Origin: Roseburia inulinivorans DSM 16841
GTDB taxonomy: Bacteria; Bacillota; Clostridia; Lachnospirales; Lachnospiraceae
DNA: 64,000 bases
Direction of reading: 5' to 3'
NCBI RefSeq assembly: GCF_000174195.1
Contig: NZ_ACFY01000096.1
Location: 62,001 to 126,000 of the forward strand
Below are positions 19,004-28,331 of this stretch, one piece after another (within the stretch, counting starts at the first letter, position 1; each line of letters begins with the position of its first letter). The notes beneath the pieces were generated by a model. That model made no database searches. It had not been told where the DNA came from and saw nothing but the letters and a program-made list of their open reading frames with translations. Made by a program: the position numbers and the translations under genes.

Positions 19004-19943
19004 GATCATCCTTCTTATAGTCTAATAATTTCTTCTCAATATAGATAGGTCTATGCTTGCCCTGAATATACATTCTTGCTAAGTATTCTCCAATAATTCC
19101 AAGAATTGTAAGCTGGATTCCACCAAGTAGAAGAATCAATACAACAATAGTCGGATATCCAGGCACAGGATTTCCAAAACACAGTTTTTGAATTACTACT
19201 ACAAACAAATAAATAATCGCACATAAAGAAGTAAATAATCCTATTCCGGTTGCGATTTTAAGAGGAAAAGTTGTATAAGAAATAAACCCTTCAATCGCAT
19301 ATTTGAAAAGCTTGCTGACTGACCATTTTGTCTCCCCTGCATTACGTTCCTCCGCTATGTATGGAATGTAACATGTATTGAATCCGACCCATGAAAAAAT
19401 ACCTTTTGAAAATCTATGGTATTCCGGCAAACTTAAAATTGCATCCACAACAGTTCTGCGAAAAGTACGAAAATCAGATGCCCCCGGATAAAATTCAATC
19501 TCACTTGTCTTATTAATGATTTTGTAGAACATATTCTTGAGACCGCCAACCATTTTCCCTTCGTGTCGCTCTTCCTGATATGCCGCTACACAATCGTATT
19601 CTTCATTCTCAAGTAATATTTTTACCATTTTTACAACAATTTCCGGTCTTTGCTGTAAGTCGGCGTCAATAACGGTCACCAAATCACCAGATGCTTTCTG
19701 GAATCCTGCATAGATAGCAGCTTCTTTCCCAAAGTTTCTTGAAAACATTTCTATCACAATATTGGTCTCGTGAAGGTTATATACTTTCTCTAGTTCCTCC
19801 TGTGTTTTGTCTCTGCTTCCATCATTGACAAAAATAATTTCATACTCGTAATCTTCTGCATCGAATACCCGCTTTGCTTCTGTATAAAAAGCACGAATAT
19901 TCCCCTCTTCGTTATAACATGGTACTACTAATGATAATTTCAT
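18990..19943 (-). CDS. gtrB: GtrB-type polyprenyl-phosphate glycosyltransferase
   Basis: A 317-residue GT2 enzyme with SLVVPCYNEEGNI at the start, VNDGSRDKT, VIDADLQQRPE (metal-binding DxD) and two C-terminal membrane segments, the GtrB/CsbB/DPM1 layout. It loads a sugar, often glucose, from a nucleotide sugar onto undecaprenyl phosphate at the inner face of the membrane. It heads the module gtrB-gtrA-gtrII-epimerase-gtrII. GAGGG precedes the ATG. Confidence 0.93.
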   Translation of the reverse strand: MKLSLVVPCYNEEGNIRAFYTEAKRVFDAEDYEYEIIFVNDGSRDKTQEELEKVYNLHETNIVIEMFSRNFGKEAAIYAGFQKASGDLVTVIDADLQQRPEIVVKMVKILLENEEYDCVAAYQEERHEGKMVGGLKNMFYKIINKTSEIEFYPGASDFRTFRRTVVDAILSLPEYHRFSKGIFSWVGFNTCYIPYIAEERNAGETKWSVSKLFKYAIEGFISYTTFPLKIATGIGLFTSLCAIIYLFVVVIQKLCFGNPVPGYPTIVVLILLLGGIQLTILGIIGEYLARMYIQGKHRPIYIEKKLLDYKKDDHEEN

Positions 19944-20010
19944 TTTTTATCCCTCATTTACTCTCGTACGTATCTTATTAGATTATCACATTCCCTGTGG
20001 AATTGCCACA

Positions 20011-21267
20011 CTATTCTCCCCTCACCTGCACCAACAATGCATTTTCTGCTACATTATTTGTAATATAACACTGAAATACCTTCTCTGTCAGCATATCTTT
20101 TCTACTCTCGTCTGCATTCTCCGCATATACTGCCTGTATATAACTGTTGCCTTCTTCTATCCAGTCAAGAAGCCTGTCACTTTTTTCTCCCCGGATCAAC
20201 GGACGATTTAAAAAGAGTAAGATTGGCTTTTTCTTCCGCTCCTCACTCTCAATCTTCTTCATAATCTGTTCTGTAATGCCCTGACTTTGATTGTCTATCT
20301 TACAAACAATGTAATCTCCATATTCTTTACTATAGAATTCTTCTGATCCATCGCATAGAATCCGGTTCTCTCCAATGTCATTATTAAATTCATCTAATCT
20401 TCCATCCCCATAAAAGAGAAACTGCTGTTCCTGTGTAAGTCCTTTGATCATAACATCTTCCACATTGCAAATTCCAGCATCTGTCTTCCAGTCCGAATCA
20501 TATGTGTGATACAAATCTTCTTTTAATTGTCCCTGATTCACATAATATAATATATAATTATCTGTCTGTCCAACTTCTACACATCCGCCACCATTTAAAG
20601 CTGCTTTAGCTCCGGTATACTCTTTTCTCACAACGATATAGTCAATCTTTGCATTTACTAAGATTCCAAGCATCAGATTCCCGCTGGCATTCGAATCATT
20701 TTCTGTAATGATATGATAAAGATATTCTCGCTCTCCTTCTGCTGCCAGACAAATATTCGCATCATATTCCCTGATTCCATACATCAATTCATCTTCTGCA
20801 TATACAATGACCCGCTCCCCTCCTGTCACCTCTTCAATCAGATCTGCCACCTGAATTTTATCTTCAGAAATCTGATAGATGTTCTCTGGCAGAGTCACCC
20901 AGTCAGATATTTTTCCTCCAGAATACAGGAATATCAGACAAACCATAACTGCAACACAGATAACTTTCTCCATTTTTGATTTCATTTTTTCGATGAGCCT
21001 CAATCCCCCCCATGCGGCGATCAATGAGACCGGGAATATCCATAAAAAGCGATAATACGTATCTCCCTCTCCCAATCGTTCGATAATGCGGTAGGTTAAC
21101 TGATTTAAAATCAAAAACATAAGAACTGCACAACTGAATGTATAATATCGATATTCTTTTTTTCGTTCCAACAAATAGACAGTCATCAATACCAGCATCA
21201 GACCGATTGCTGTGCTATTCCCATAATACCAGGAGATGACATTCCATATTGTTTCTGCATTAGTCAT
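20011..21267 (-). CDS. Membrane protein partnered with DUF6077 protein, copy 1
   Basis: A 418-residue protein. Residues 1-120 hold four membrane segments; the rest is soluble and acidic, with no recognised catalytic motif. It starts inside the last codons of the DUF6077 gene (ATGACTAA overlap), so the two are translated as a unit. The same arrangement recurs at 41852-43553: the partners share N-terminal topology and an IREYDANI / LREYDTRF segment. I infer that both pairs are one large GT-C-like protein divided into two chains. A frameshift is less likely because a GGGAT box precedes the ATG. Function unknown. Confidence 0.65.
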   Translation of the reverse strand: MTNAETIWNVISWYYGNSTAIGLMLVLMTVYLLERKKEYRYYTFSCAVLMFLILNQLTYRIIERLGEGDTYYRFLWIFPVSLIAAWGGLRLIEKMKSKMEKVICVAVMVCLIFLYSGGKISDWVTLPENIYQISEDKIQVADLIEEVTGGERVIVYAEDELMYGIREYDANICLAAEGEREYLYHIITENDSNASGNLMLGILVNAKIDYIVVRKEYTGAKAALNGGGCVEVGQTDNYILYYVNQGQLKEDLYHTYDSDWKTDAGICNVEDVMIKGLTQEQQFLFYGDGRLDEFNNDIGENRILCDGSEEFYSKEYGDYIVCKIDNQSQGITEQIMKKIESEERKKKPILLFLNRPLIRGEKSDRLLDWIEEGNSYIQAVYAENADESRKDMLTEKVFQCYITNNVAENALLVQVRGE

Positions 21268-22258
21268 AATTTTTATCCCGTTTTATTCTTCTTATCAGTT
21301 TCTCAAATACAACTGGTATTAATAATACTCCACATGCTGCTCCTGTTACCATAATAGCAGATGACGAAATTGCAATACATGCCCACAATGTCAAGATCAG
21401 ATAGATACAATTCCATTTATCTCTCTGCCTGATATATAGTATACACAGATAGATTGTAAAAAGCAGCAGCATATTTCCCGCATATGCTTTTCCCTCATAA
21501 GCTCTGTGTAGCAAAAAAGCCGCACTCGTATAAATCGTATTATCAAAAAGGAAATTGCATGCCAGGGCAATACAGGTAAATGTTCCTGCCTTCCAGAATG
21601 CATCCTTCTCTTCCTGAAAAAGATTTCGTCCGATCAGATATACTGCCCCTGCTGTAAGGATCATATTCAAGCTTGCACGTGTTATTCTTGTGATCACAAG
21701 TGGATGAATATGATATATTTTACAGGCAACTGCTGTATTAATATCAAAAGTAACCAATGCTCTTCTCAGATACAGAGAATGCACCTGTTCACCTGTATAA
21801 GCATTAAATTTATATAAACGTCCTGATGTCAGTGTTGTATTGATCAGCCCAATATAATAGGTAGAATCATCATTCATCTCCCCATTAATGGACACATAAT
21901 AACACATTGCAAAAAGAAAACATCCCATGAGAAGGAACCATACTTTATGTCTAAAAAACGCTTTGATGATCATTTCAATATCTTCTGCGATCCGTTCCCT
22001 GCAAAAAATTGCAGTACCAATACAACATGTGATTACAATCACACCCCATAAAACTGCAAGTCTGGCAAGTGTCTGATCTGCCTTGATCATCGGAAGCGCA
22101 CAGATTTGAAACAAAACCTGATATACCAGAAATCCACTGATTTCCTTAAAAACAACGCCATGTTTTTTTCTGCAAAACAATTCAAACATTGTCCCAAATA
22201 AATAATATATGATTATCTGCAGCAATAGGATTCCAATTGCTTTTATCACTGCTGTCAT
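21260..22258 (-). CDS. DUF6077-type GT-C-like membrane protein, copy 1
   Basis: A 332-residue protein with about eight membrane segments. The outer loop NGEMNDDSTYYIGLINTTL contains the acidic pair expected of a GT-C enzyme and FNAYTGEQ follows, as in the second DUF6077 protein at 42528 (YQPYTGEQ). These features suggest transfer of a sugar from a lipid donor, but no member has a proven reaction known to me. It overlaps the partner gene downstream and follows the PIG-L deacetylase gene by 18 bases. Confidence 0.7.
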   Translation of the reverse strand: MTAVIKAIGILLLQIIIYYLFGTMFELFCRKKHGVVFKEISGFLVYQVLFQICALPMIKADQTLARLAVLWGVIVITCCIGTAIFCRERIAEDIEMIIKAFFRHKVWFLLMGCFLFAMCYYVSINGEMNDDSTYYIGLINTTLTSGRLYKFNAYTGEQVHSLYLRRALVTFDINTAVACKIYHIHPLVITRITRASLNMILTAGAVYLIGRNLFQEEKDAFWKAGTFTCIALACNFLFDNTIYTSAAFLLHRAYEGKAYAGNMLLLFTIYLCILYIRQRDKWNCIYLILTLWACIAISSSAIMVTGAACGVLLIPVVFEKLIRRIKRDKNYD

Positions 22259-22276
22259 TTCATTCCATCTCCAAAT

Positions 22277-23779
22277 TTAATATTGCTTTTTCTTTTCACT
22301 CAACTTTTCACTAACAAAACGAAAATAAGCTTTCCAAAATACCAGAAAAGATTCTTTTTCCTTTAACTCTGGATATCGCTTCATTAAGAAATACTTATCC
22401 GGCCACAACCGGACTCTTCCAAAACTTACAAACTTGAACCATTTCTGTTCCATTCTGCATCCGTAAAAATTTCCAATTTTCCGGTAATTCTCCGGTGTTT
22501 CATTCCACAACGGCAATGGCAATCTATAATCCTCTATCTCCCGGATTGTCTCATATATCTCAATCTCTGTCAGTCCAGCCGCCGATCCCTCCACCTCTTC
22601 CAGCACGAGTTCCACTCTTTCCGTCAGCTCCATTTCCGGTACTTTTATGACAGTACGGCTGCCGTCATGATTCAACTCCCCTGTATGTATTACACACCCA
22701 TTTCCAAAGGTTATTTTTATTCTATGAATTATGCAGTCCTCATCTGGATTTTCAAATAAATGAATCTCTCTGATTCTTGCCTTTTTTTCTAATGTTACTA
22801 CAATCTTCTTTTCAGCATCAGTTTTCTCAGGTATCCAAATGCCTGCATCATAAACCCACATTCCATGGATAATATCGGAACAGTCAACACACTTGAAATC
22901 ATTCAGATAAGCCGCATTACCAGAGCTTGTTTCAATCTTTGCACGATAACTGAGACTCTCTGTTGGCCTTCTCCAATACACCATATCCAGATTGATGAAC
23001 TGTATTGCCTTTAAATCTACACTCTGGGAACGGTACTTTTTTGCAGCCTTATATAAAATATTTTTCTTAAGTAAAGCTGTTTTACATTGATCCGGTACAG
23101 AAAAACGAATCCTCTCTTCCCATTTATCCAATGAATGGATATAATCCGTTCCATCTGCCTCATTCACAAGTTCCGTCACATTATTTTCACTGTAATAATC
23201 TGGATGTCCTTCCCATTTTCCATTATAAGCCTGTGCTTTTAACACAAGCGGATGATAAGATGTATCTTCTCTTAGCAGTTCTCCCAGAACTTCATCCACC
23301 ATGAGCGACAATGCCAGATGATCCATATGATTATCCCAATCTGTTGTCACTAGAATAGACGGATAGAATTTCTGAATGACTGCCTTTATATCATTTTTAT
23401 AATTTGCACGAGTATATGCATGGTGTACACCATATTCAGTCATTGCGAATTCTGGATGTTTATCTGTTCCGTAGGTACGGATGTTTCCATTATAAGAAGC
23501 AACGATTTCTTCCGGTACACTATTATACAAGTGTCTGGTCTGTGTTTGATCCCCATATCCTAAAAAGATAATATTTTCCGGCGCAACACCAAGTTCCCCC
23601 AATGCCTCCTCAGCCTCGCGGATTCTTATAATCCCTTCATGTCTGTAATAATCTCCGTTCGTGACAAACACAACTTTTATATTCATTTTCTGCTGTACCG
23701 CTCCATAAATCATTGCTCCCGCAATAGCAAGCTCATCATCCTCATGTGGCACAATTACCAGTAAATCTGTTTCTGTCAT
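22277..23779 (-). CDS. PIG-L family deacetylase with C-terminal beta-sandwich domain
   Basis: A 500-residue protein. The N-terminal 200 residues are a PIG-L/LmbE N-acetyl-sugar deacetylase: zinc motif PHEDDE (residues 11-16) and the second site TTDWDNHMDHLAL. The middle and C-terminal parts (about residues 290-420) look like a discoidin-type carbohydrate-binding beta-sandwich (RIREIHLFENP...ELVLEEVEG). No signal peptide is seen, so it probably acts on a cytoplasmic, lipid- or nucleotide-linked GlcNAc-type sugar. It lies between an HtrL-type transferase and the DUF6077 pair. Confidence 0.87.
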   Translation of the reverse strand: MTETDLLVIVPHEDDELAIAGAMIYGAVQQKMNIKVVFVTNGDYYRHEGIIRIREAEEALGELGVAPENIIFLGYGDQTQTRHLYNSVPEEIVASYNGNIRTYGTDKHPEFAMTEYGVHHAYTRANYKNDIKAVIQKFYPSILVTTDWDNHMDHLALSLMVDEVLGELLREDTSYHPLVLKAQAYNGKWEGHPDYYSENNVTELVNEADGTDYIHSLDKWEERIRFSVPDQCKTALLKKNILYKAAKKYRSQSVDLKAIQFINLDMVYWRRPTESLSYRAKIETSSGNAAYLNDFKCVDCSDIIHGMWVYDAGIWIPEKTDAEKKIVVTLEKKARIREIHLFENPDEDCIIHRIKITFGNGCVIHTGELNHDGSRTVIKVPEMELTERVELVLEEVEGSAAGLTEIEIYETIREIEDYRLPLPLWNETPENYRKIGNFYGCRMEQKWFKFVSFGRVRLWPDKYFLMKRYPELKEKESFLVFWKAYFRFVSEKLSEKKKQY

Positions 23780-23808
23780 ATCATCTCTCCACAGAATCTG
23801 TCTTTCTT

Positions 23809-24747
23809 TTACTTTCCATAAACACGTATCGCTGCATCATAACTTCTCTTTGCATAGTTCCGTTTCAGATCGTTTTTATTTGGAATAATTTTTCTGAATG
23901 TCTGTCTTAAAATCTTTTTATATTTATTCTCCTGTTTTGGTGCTTCTTTCTGTTTTATTTTCATATGATCTGCACCCATTTCCTTCATAATCATCTGCCA
24001 CCCGGTCACATGCACGGTAAAAAGTTCCGGTCTTGCCTTATACGCCATAAGTACCAGTTGCTGGTCATCATCCACACAATCCAACATTAACAGTGCTTCC
24101 ATTGCATTTCTTACCAATTTCCAGAAGGTCGGTACTAATTCCCTGGATAACCCATACATACATCCCATCACACAGTCATTTTGAAACTGAAGCGTCTCCA
24201 TGCCAATCCTTGCATCCGGGTCATACAGACATGAAATATGGATTTTTCCATTAAAATCATAATTCCACAGAAAATCATAGTCCTTCTCATCACTGTAAGT
24301 AATTCCACCATGATCAAATCCAAAATCCATCCAGACCACATCTTCTGTCAGAAGTCCCTTTTCATAGGCATCATTCATAAAATAGTATTTCATCATCCAC
24401 AGGTAATCATATTTTGGATTATTCGATGATGCTTCCGGCAGATATCGAAAATCCAGAAAGTCCTGATTTCTGGATGCTTTCTCCATTCTTGCAAGCAAAT
24501 CCCCTTCTAATTCAAAGAGATTGTCCGTTGCCACGATAACTGTCTTATCTAATAAACCATACTCTGCACGAATTGCCTTGATTGTCTCTGCACTCTTTGA
24601 ATCCGTATACACAATTAATTTATTCTGTATTCTTGCCCAACGTCTGAACTCATCAAAATACTTTGACGCTGTCCTTCTCAACTCTTCATTCTTATCCTGC
24701 CCTCTGCCAATATCAAAGAAGTCTGTTACCAGTGTTATTTCGCCCAT
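23809..24747 (-). CDS. WlaTC/HtrL-type glycosyltransferase
   Basis: About 312 residues of the HtrL/YibB (WlaTC) family: ITLVTDFFDIGRG at the start, FDEFRRWARIQNKLIVYTD, then VVWMDFGFDHGG and DDDQQ. The start was placed at the ATG behind GGAAGGA; the longer frame starts inside the preceding gene with no ribosome site. The family is annotated as glycosyltransferase, with LOS-modifying members in Campylobacter; the sugar here is unknown. It lies between the Wzz-like and PIG-L genes in one operon. Confidence 0.82.
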   Translation of the reverse strand: MGEITLVTDFFDIGRGQDKNEELRRTASKYFDEFRRWARIQNKLIVYTDSKSAETIKAIRAEYGLLDKTVIVATDNLFELEGDLLARMEKASRNQDFLDFRYLPEASSNNPKYDYLWMMKYYFMNDAYEKGLLTEDVVWMDFGFDHGGITYSDEKDYDFLWNYDFNGKIHISCLYDPDARIGMETLQFQNDCVMGCMYGLSRELVPTFWKLVRNAMEALLMLDCVDDDQQLVLMAYKARPELFTVHVTGWQMIMKEMGADHMKIKQKEAPKQENKYKKILRQTFRKIIPNKNDLKRNYAKRSYDAAIRVYGK

Positions 24748-24776
24748 TTCTGTTCCTTCCAAATTTAATTTATTCC

Positions 24777-26213
24777 TTAAGCCCCTATAACAATCATACC
24801 AAGAATTGGTATCTGATGCTCCCTGCATCGGATCACTTCCTGATACATATTATTGTATCTGGACTTTCTCATTTCTTCAATAAATACAACCTGTCCTATC
24901 TTCGCCAGTTCTTCAAGTGCCTCTGCATAATAACAGATTTCTCTGCCTGAAACTACCGTCAACCCTCTCTTTTCACACTCTGCCTTAATTTTTTCCAGTA
25001 TTTCTGTCGAAGTTCCGGACAAATCACTTCCTGTAAGGTATACTTTCTGATTTTCTTTACAAGCAATTTTCATATTGGCACAGATTAATTCAACTTCCTG
25101 CTCCAGAGACATTTTACCGGATTTTCCATATCTCGCTCCAACGTACCACTTGTCAATTTTACCGCGTTTTCCATCTACACTGCTTCGGATTGTTCCAAGC
25201 ACATCATTATGATAGAGTGCCTTAATTTCCGCTTCAGAACGCAAATTTCCGGAAAGCAGATATTTTAACAATATAAAAATAATTGCCAGTGCTATTCCAA
25301 TTATTCCACCAATTATAAACTTTGATACACTAATGTGTACACTAATCTGCTCCGGCACATCTGATCCATTTGTTTCTTCTTCATTGCCTGTCTGTTCTGC
25401 ACTATCCTCATTTTGCTCTGGCTGATTCTCTGTAAGTTCCACATAAAGCTCCAACTGATTACCATTCATCTTACTTTTAATTGTATCCAAGTGTTCGCCA
25501 AGATTCTTGATTGCCAATGCCGTATCATCCTGCAGCTGTGCAAGTTCCTGATCTACAATAATATTTGAACTTTCATTCACAAGTTCTAATTCATGTGCAG
25601 TAAAGTTTTCATCCATCCTCTGTGCATATGCACTAAGTCCCTTCTTCACATTCTCTGCAAGTTCTTTACAATCCGCTTCCCTGCTTCCACGAATACGTAC
25701 TGTAAAGCCAGTCTCATAAGTTTCCTTCGCATATATTGTTTCATCTTTCCGGCTGTCACAGTCAATCATTTCCGATGCCAGTTCACCATACATAAGATAA
25801 TCCTGATAAATTGCTGCAAGTTCTGCAGCATTTCCTTCATCACTCTGCACACGATACTGTAACAAAATTAAATTCTCTGCATACGGATTAACAGCCATTA
25901 ATGGGGAGTTATCTGCATAATCGCTTTTCTCATCCAGCTGCTTTTTAATTGCGACTGCACCATAGACTTGATCCAAATCCTGTGCCCCAAGAGCTTCTTT
26001 CATTTCATGCACTGTTTTGGAGTATTCTTCTACAACTTCATCCGCTGTTGTATCTGCATTCCTGCTGTCTTTTATATACTGATAACCGCATAATAAAACG
26101 GCTCCTATTATCAGACAGATTGCAATAACTCTCCAATTTCTTACAATTTCCCATAAAAAATCTGTAATTTCCAGATCAACCTCTTTTCGCCTTGTCATAT
26201 TTTGTTCATTCAT
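24777..26213 (-). CDS. Wzz-like chain-length regulator with degenerate kinase-type C-terminal domain
   Basis: A 478-residue polysaccharide co-polymerase. Membrane segments lie at about residues 30-48 and 300-322, flanking an outer coiled-coil-rich domain, as in Wzz/CpsC. After the second segment there is a cytoplasmic domain of about 150 residues shaped like the BY-kinase/ParA-type partner CpsD. Its P-loop is broken: VYLTGSDLSGTSTEI stands where a GxGKS/T loop would be, and no tyrosine-rich tail follows. It is probably a regulator of chain length that kept only the shape of the kinase half. It is first in its operon, about 60 bases from a promoter. Confidence 0.8.
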   Translation of the reverse strand: MNEQNMTRRKEVDLEITDFLWEIVRNWRVIAICLIIGAVLLCGYQYIKDSRNADTTADEVVEEYSKTVHEMKEALGAQDLDQVYGAVAIKKQLDEKSDYADNSPLMAVNPYAENLILLQYRVQSDEGNAAELAAIYQDYLMYGELASEMIDCDSRKDETIYAKETYETGFTVRIRGSREADCKELAENVKKGLSAYAQRMDENFTAHELELVNESSNIIVDQELAQLQDDTALAIKNLGEHLDTIKSKMNGNQLELYVELTENQPEQNEDSAEQTGNEEETNGSDVPEQISVHISVSKFIIGGIIGIALAIIFILLKYLLSGNLRSEAEIKALYHNDVLGTIRSSVDGKRGKIDKWYVGARYGKSGKMSLEQEVELICANMKIACKENQKVYLTGSDLSGTSTEILEKIKAECEKRGLTVVSGREICYYAEALEELAKIGQVVFIEEMRKSRYNNMYQEVIRCREHQIPILGMIVIGA

Positions 26214-26272
26214 TAATATTCCTCACCTTCTGCTCATATACCATGTGCCAAACCAACCCACAATACACGCAT

Positions 26273-26300
26273 ATTATAGCATATTTTGCCGGCAATACAA
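26273..26300 (-). promoter_or_regulatory. Extended -10 promoter of the Wzz-led operon
   Basis: TTGTAT (26295-26300) and TATAAT (26273-26278), 16 bases apart on the minus strand, with TGC before the -10. An inverted repeat CCGGCA/TGCCGG (26289-26311) spans the stop of the upstream GT2 gene and places the -35 in its loop; it could be a weak terminator or operator. Confidence 0.65.
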
Positions 26301-26301
26301 A

Positions 26302-27213
26302 TTAGTGCCGGTACATACTGGAGATTATTTTCACTCCCAGATTATTGGAAAGGATTTTCGCAAGAATCCGTTCTTTACTATTGAAACCTGTCTTTACAGC
26401 TTCCTGTGGCAGTTTTCCTTCATATTCTTCCCCTTTTATATGAATATCTACTTTTTTTGCAATATCTGCGATATAATCATCCGACTGTTTCCTAAGATTT
26501 TCATTTTTTCTTACAGTCTGCTGCATTCCTGTATTACTCCGGCGATACCAGAATCCAATTATCGGCACATGAACCGGATGTTTTCCCGCTCTTAACAATT
26601 TCAGATAGAGTGCCCAGTCCTCATCGTAATGCTTCCATTTTTCCGGGAAGCATCCAACCTCCTCTAAATCACTCTTGCGAAACAGTGCTGCATTCACCAG
26701 TGTATTATTAAACGTCATTCGACCTGCCGAAAAGGGCTTACACCAGATATATCTCTGACTGCCAAATCCAACAAGATCTGTATAACTCCAAGCTGCATCT
26801 GGATACTCGTTCAATGCTTTATATAAAATTTCCAGATAAAACGGTTCTATTAAATCATCAGCATCCAAAAATGCTATGATGTCTGCCCTGCTGTTTTTTA
26901 TCCCGTTGTTTTTTGCCACGGACTGTCCTTGATTTTTCTGATGAATTACACGGATACGGGCATCCTTTTTCCCATATTCCTCTAACAGCTCAACTGCAGA
27001 TGGTCTTGAACTTCCATCGTCTACAATTATCCATTCAAACGCCTCCATACTCTGATTGACCACACAATAATATGTCTGTATGAAATTCTGCTCTGCATTG
27101 TAAAATGGTGTCACAATAGAAATATTTGGTTTTTCCACAGATTCTGTAATATTTGATTTCACCTGTGTTTTTCCCGGTTCTTCATCAAAAGAAAATTCTT
27201 CTATGACTCTCAT
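26302..27213 (-). CDS. GT2 glycosyltransferase
   Basis: A 303-residue GT-A transferase with a 28-residue extra N-terminus. Core motifs: ISIVTPFYNAEQNF, VDDGSS, FLDADDLIEP (metal-binding), and WKHYDEDWALYLKLL in the acceptor half. It lacks membrane segments and should act on the lipid-linked repeat unit at the inner face. It is the last gene of the module headed by the GT4 gene at 34366 and overlaps the pyruvyl transferase gene by an ATGA junction. Confidence 0.88.
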   Translation of the reverse strand: MRVIEEFSFDEEPGKTQVKSNITESVEKPNISIVTPFYNAEQNFIQTYYCVVNQSMEAFEWIIVDDGSSRPSAVELLEEYGKKDARIRVIHQKNQGQSVAKNNGIKNSRADIIAFLDADDLIEPFYLEILYKALNEYPDAAWSYTDLVGFGSQRYIWCKPFSAGRMTFNNTLVNAALFRKSDLEEVGCFPEKWKHYDEDWALYLKLLRAGKHPVHVPIIGFWYRRSNTGMQQTVRKNENLRKQSDDYIADIAKKVDIHIKGEEYEGKLPQEAVKTGFNSKERILAKILSNNLGVKIISSMYRH

Positions 27214-28331
27214 TGTTCAATCCCTTTCTTAAGATATTCAACAGACTGCCTTCTGTAATTACAAAGTTTATCCCCCACATGAGTATAATCAATCCCATCT
27301 GCGTAGTTCATTGCATCTTCAGCCGTTATATGCCTTTCTTCCAAATTCAGAAATGCAAGCAGATTGCTGATACGTCCATTCTCTTTGTATACACTATAAA
27401 ACTTTTTTTGAAAGAGAATGGAGAAAACCGTTCCGTGAAAAGAATTGGTAAATATCATTTCTGCATCACGAATATACGTCAGAAACTCTCTCGGTCCCGC
27501 ATCAAAAATCATATTCTCACTTTTCAGTTTCGGTGTTTTTTTATAATGTAACTCAATCAGTCGATATCCGAGCACTGCTGCCGCTTTTTCTGCGCATTTG
27601 CCCAACAACTCATCCTCTACCACAAAATAGGCAAATATGTATTTTTCCTTTACCAACGGCTCTTCATATAATAAATCCTCATAATCTGCCCTCTCTAAAA
27701 GAAGTGTCGGATCCACAACTGTAGTAACTTCTTTTCCTGTCAATTTCTCAACTACCCGTGCAAGTTTCTCTTCCCTTACGGATATATGTGCAAGACTCTT
27801 TAATGCCTGTTCAAAATAAGCCTGCTCCGCCTCAGGTATACTTCCGTTTGGCACACTCGCTGCATAGGAGATTTTCTTACATCCCGGTGCAAATTGTCCA
27901 AAATATGCCGGGTCAAAACCATGTGTCAGTTCCCTTGCCCATATCTGATCACTTCCCAGAATATAAACATCGCACCGCTCCTTTGCAAGGTCATTCAATG
28001 TCAATTTCTTTTCCTGTCCGTCTAGCAGTTTCTCTCCTATAAATTTTTCAAATGAAGTCCACTGATTCTTCCATTCCTTCAATCCATAGAGGTTCTCACC
28101 CACTTCGTGAAATACCTTGCCCCATCTTGATGGCAGAATGTCTCTCTTCCAAAAATCAATATGAATGCCTTTTCGGTATAATCTCGCAATATAGGGATTC
28201 TGATAATTTAAAATCTTTGCCTTATATCCCATTCGGTTCAATTTTGTTTTCAATGCATACGCCTGTAATACTGCCCCATAATTATGTGCGTTATGAAACG
28301 TCAGAATTCCAATTTTTTTCTTTTCATCCAT
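27210..28331 (-). CDS. Polysaccharide pyruvyl transferase
   Basis: A 373-residue member of the PF04230 family, which adds a pyruvate ketal from phosphoenolpyruvate to a sugar of the repeat unit. The typical IGILTFHNAHNYGAVLQAYAL start, ILGSDQIWA, YAASVPNGSIPE and TNSFHGTVFS motifs are all present. Pyruvylation gives the polymer a negative charge. The start shares one base with the flippase stop (TAATG) and the gene ends in an ATGA overlap with the GT2 gene. Confidence 0.92.
   Translation of the reverse strand: MDEKKKIGILTFHNAHNYGAVLQAYALKTKLNRMGYKAKILNYQNPYIARLYRKGIHIDFWKRDILPSRWGKVFHEVGENLYGLKEWKNQWTSFEKFIGEKLLDGQEKKLTLNDLAKERCDVYILGSDQIWARELTHGFDPAYFGQFAPGCKKISYAASVPNGSIPEAEQAYFEQALKSLAHISVREEKLARVVEKLTGKEVTTVVDPTLLLERADYEDLLYEEPLVKEKYIFAYFVVEDELLGKCAEKAAAVLGYRLIELHYKKTPKLKSENMIFDAGPREFLTYIRDAEMIFTNSFHGTVFSILFQKKFYSVYKENGRISNLLAFLNLEERHITAEDAMNYADGIDYTHVGDKLCNYRRQSVEYLKKGIEQ

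Noticed and set aside
20011-22258. A single DUF6077 gene with a frameshift
   Set aside because: The second copy at 41852-43553 is divided at the same place with a strong ribosome site, and the reading frame of the partner is closed a few codons upstream of its ATG.
26289-26311. The CCGGCA/TGCCGG inverted repeat as a rho-independent terminator
   Set aside because: The stem is only six pairs and no T run follows on the minus strand; it is noted only with the promoter it overlaps.
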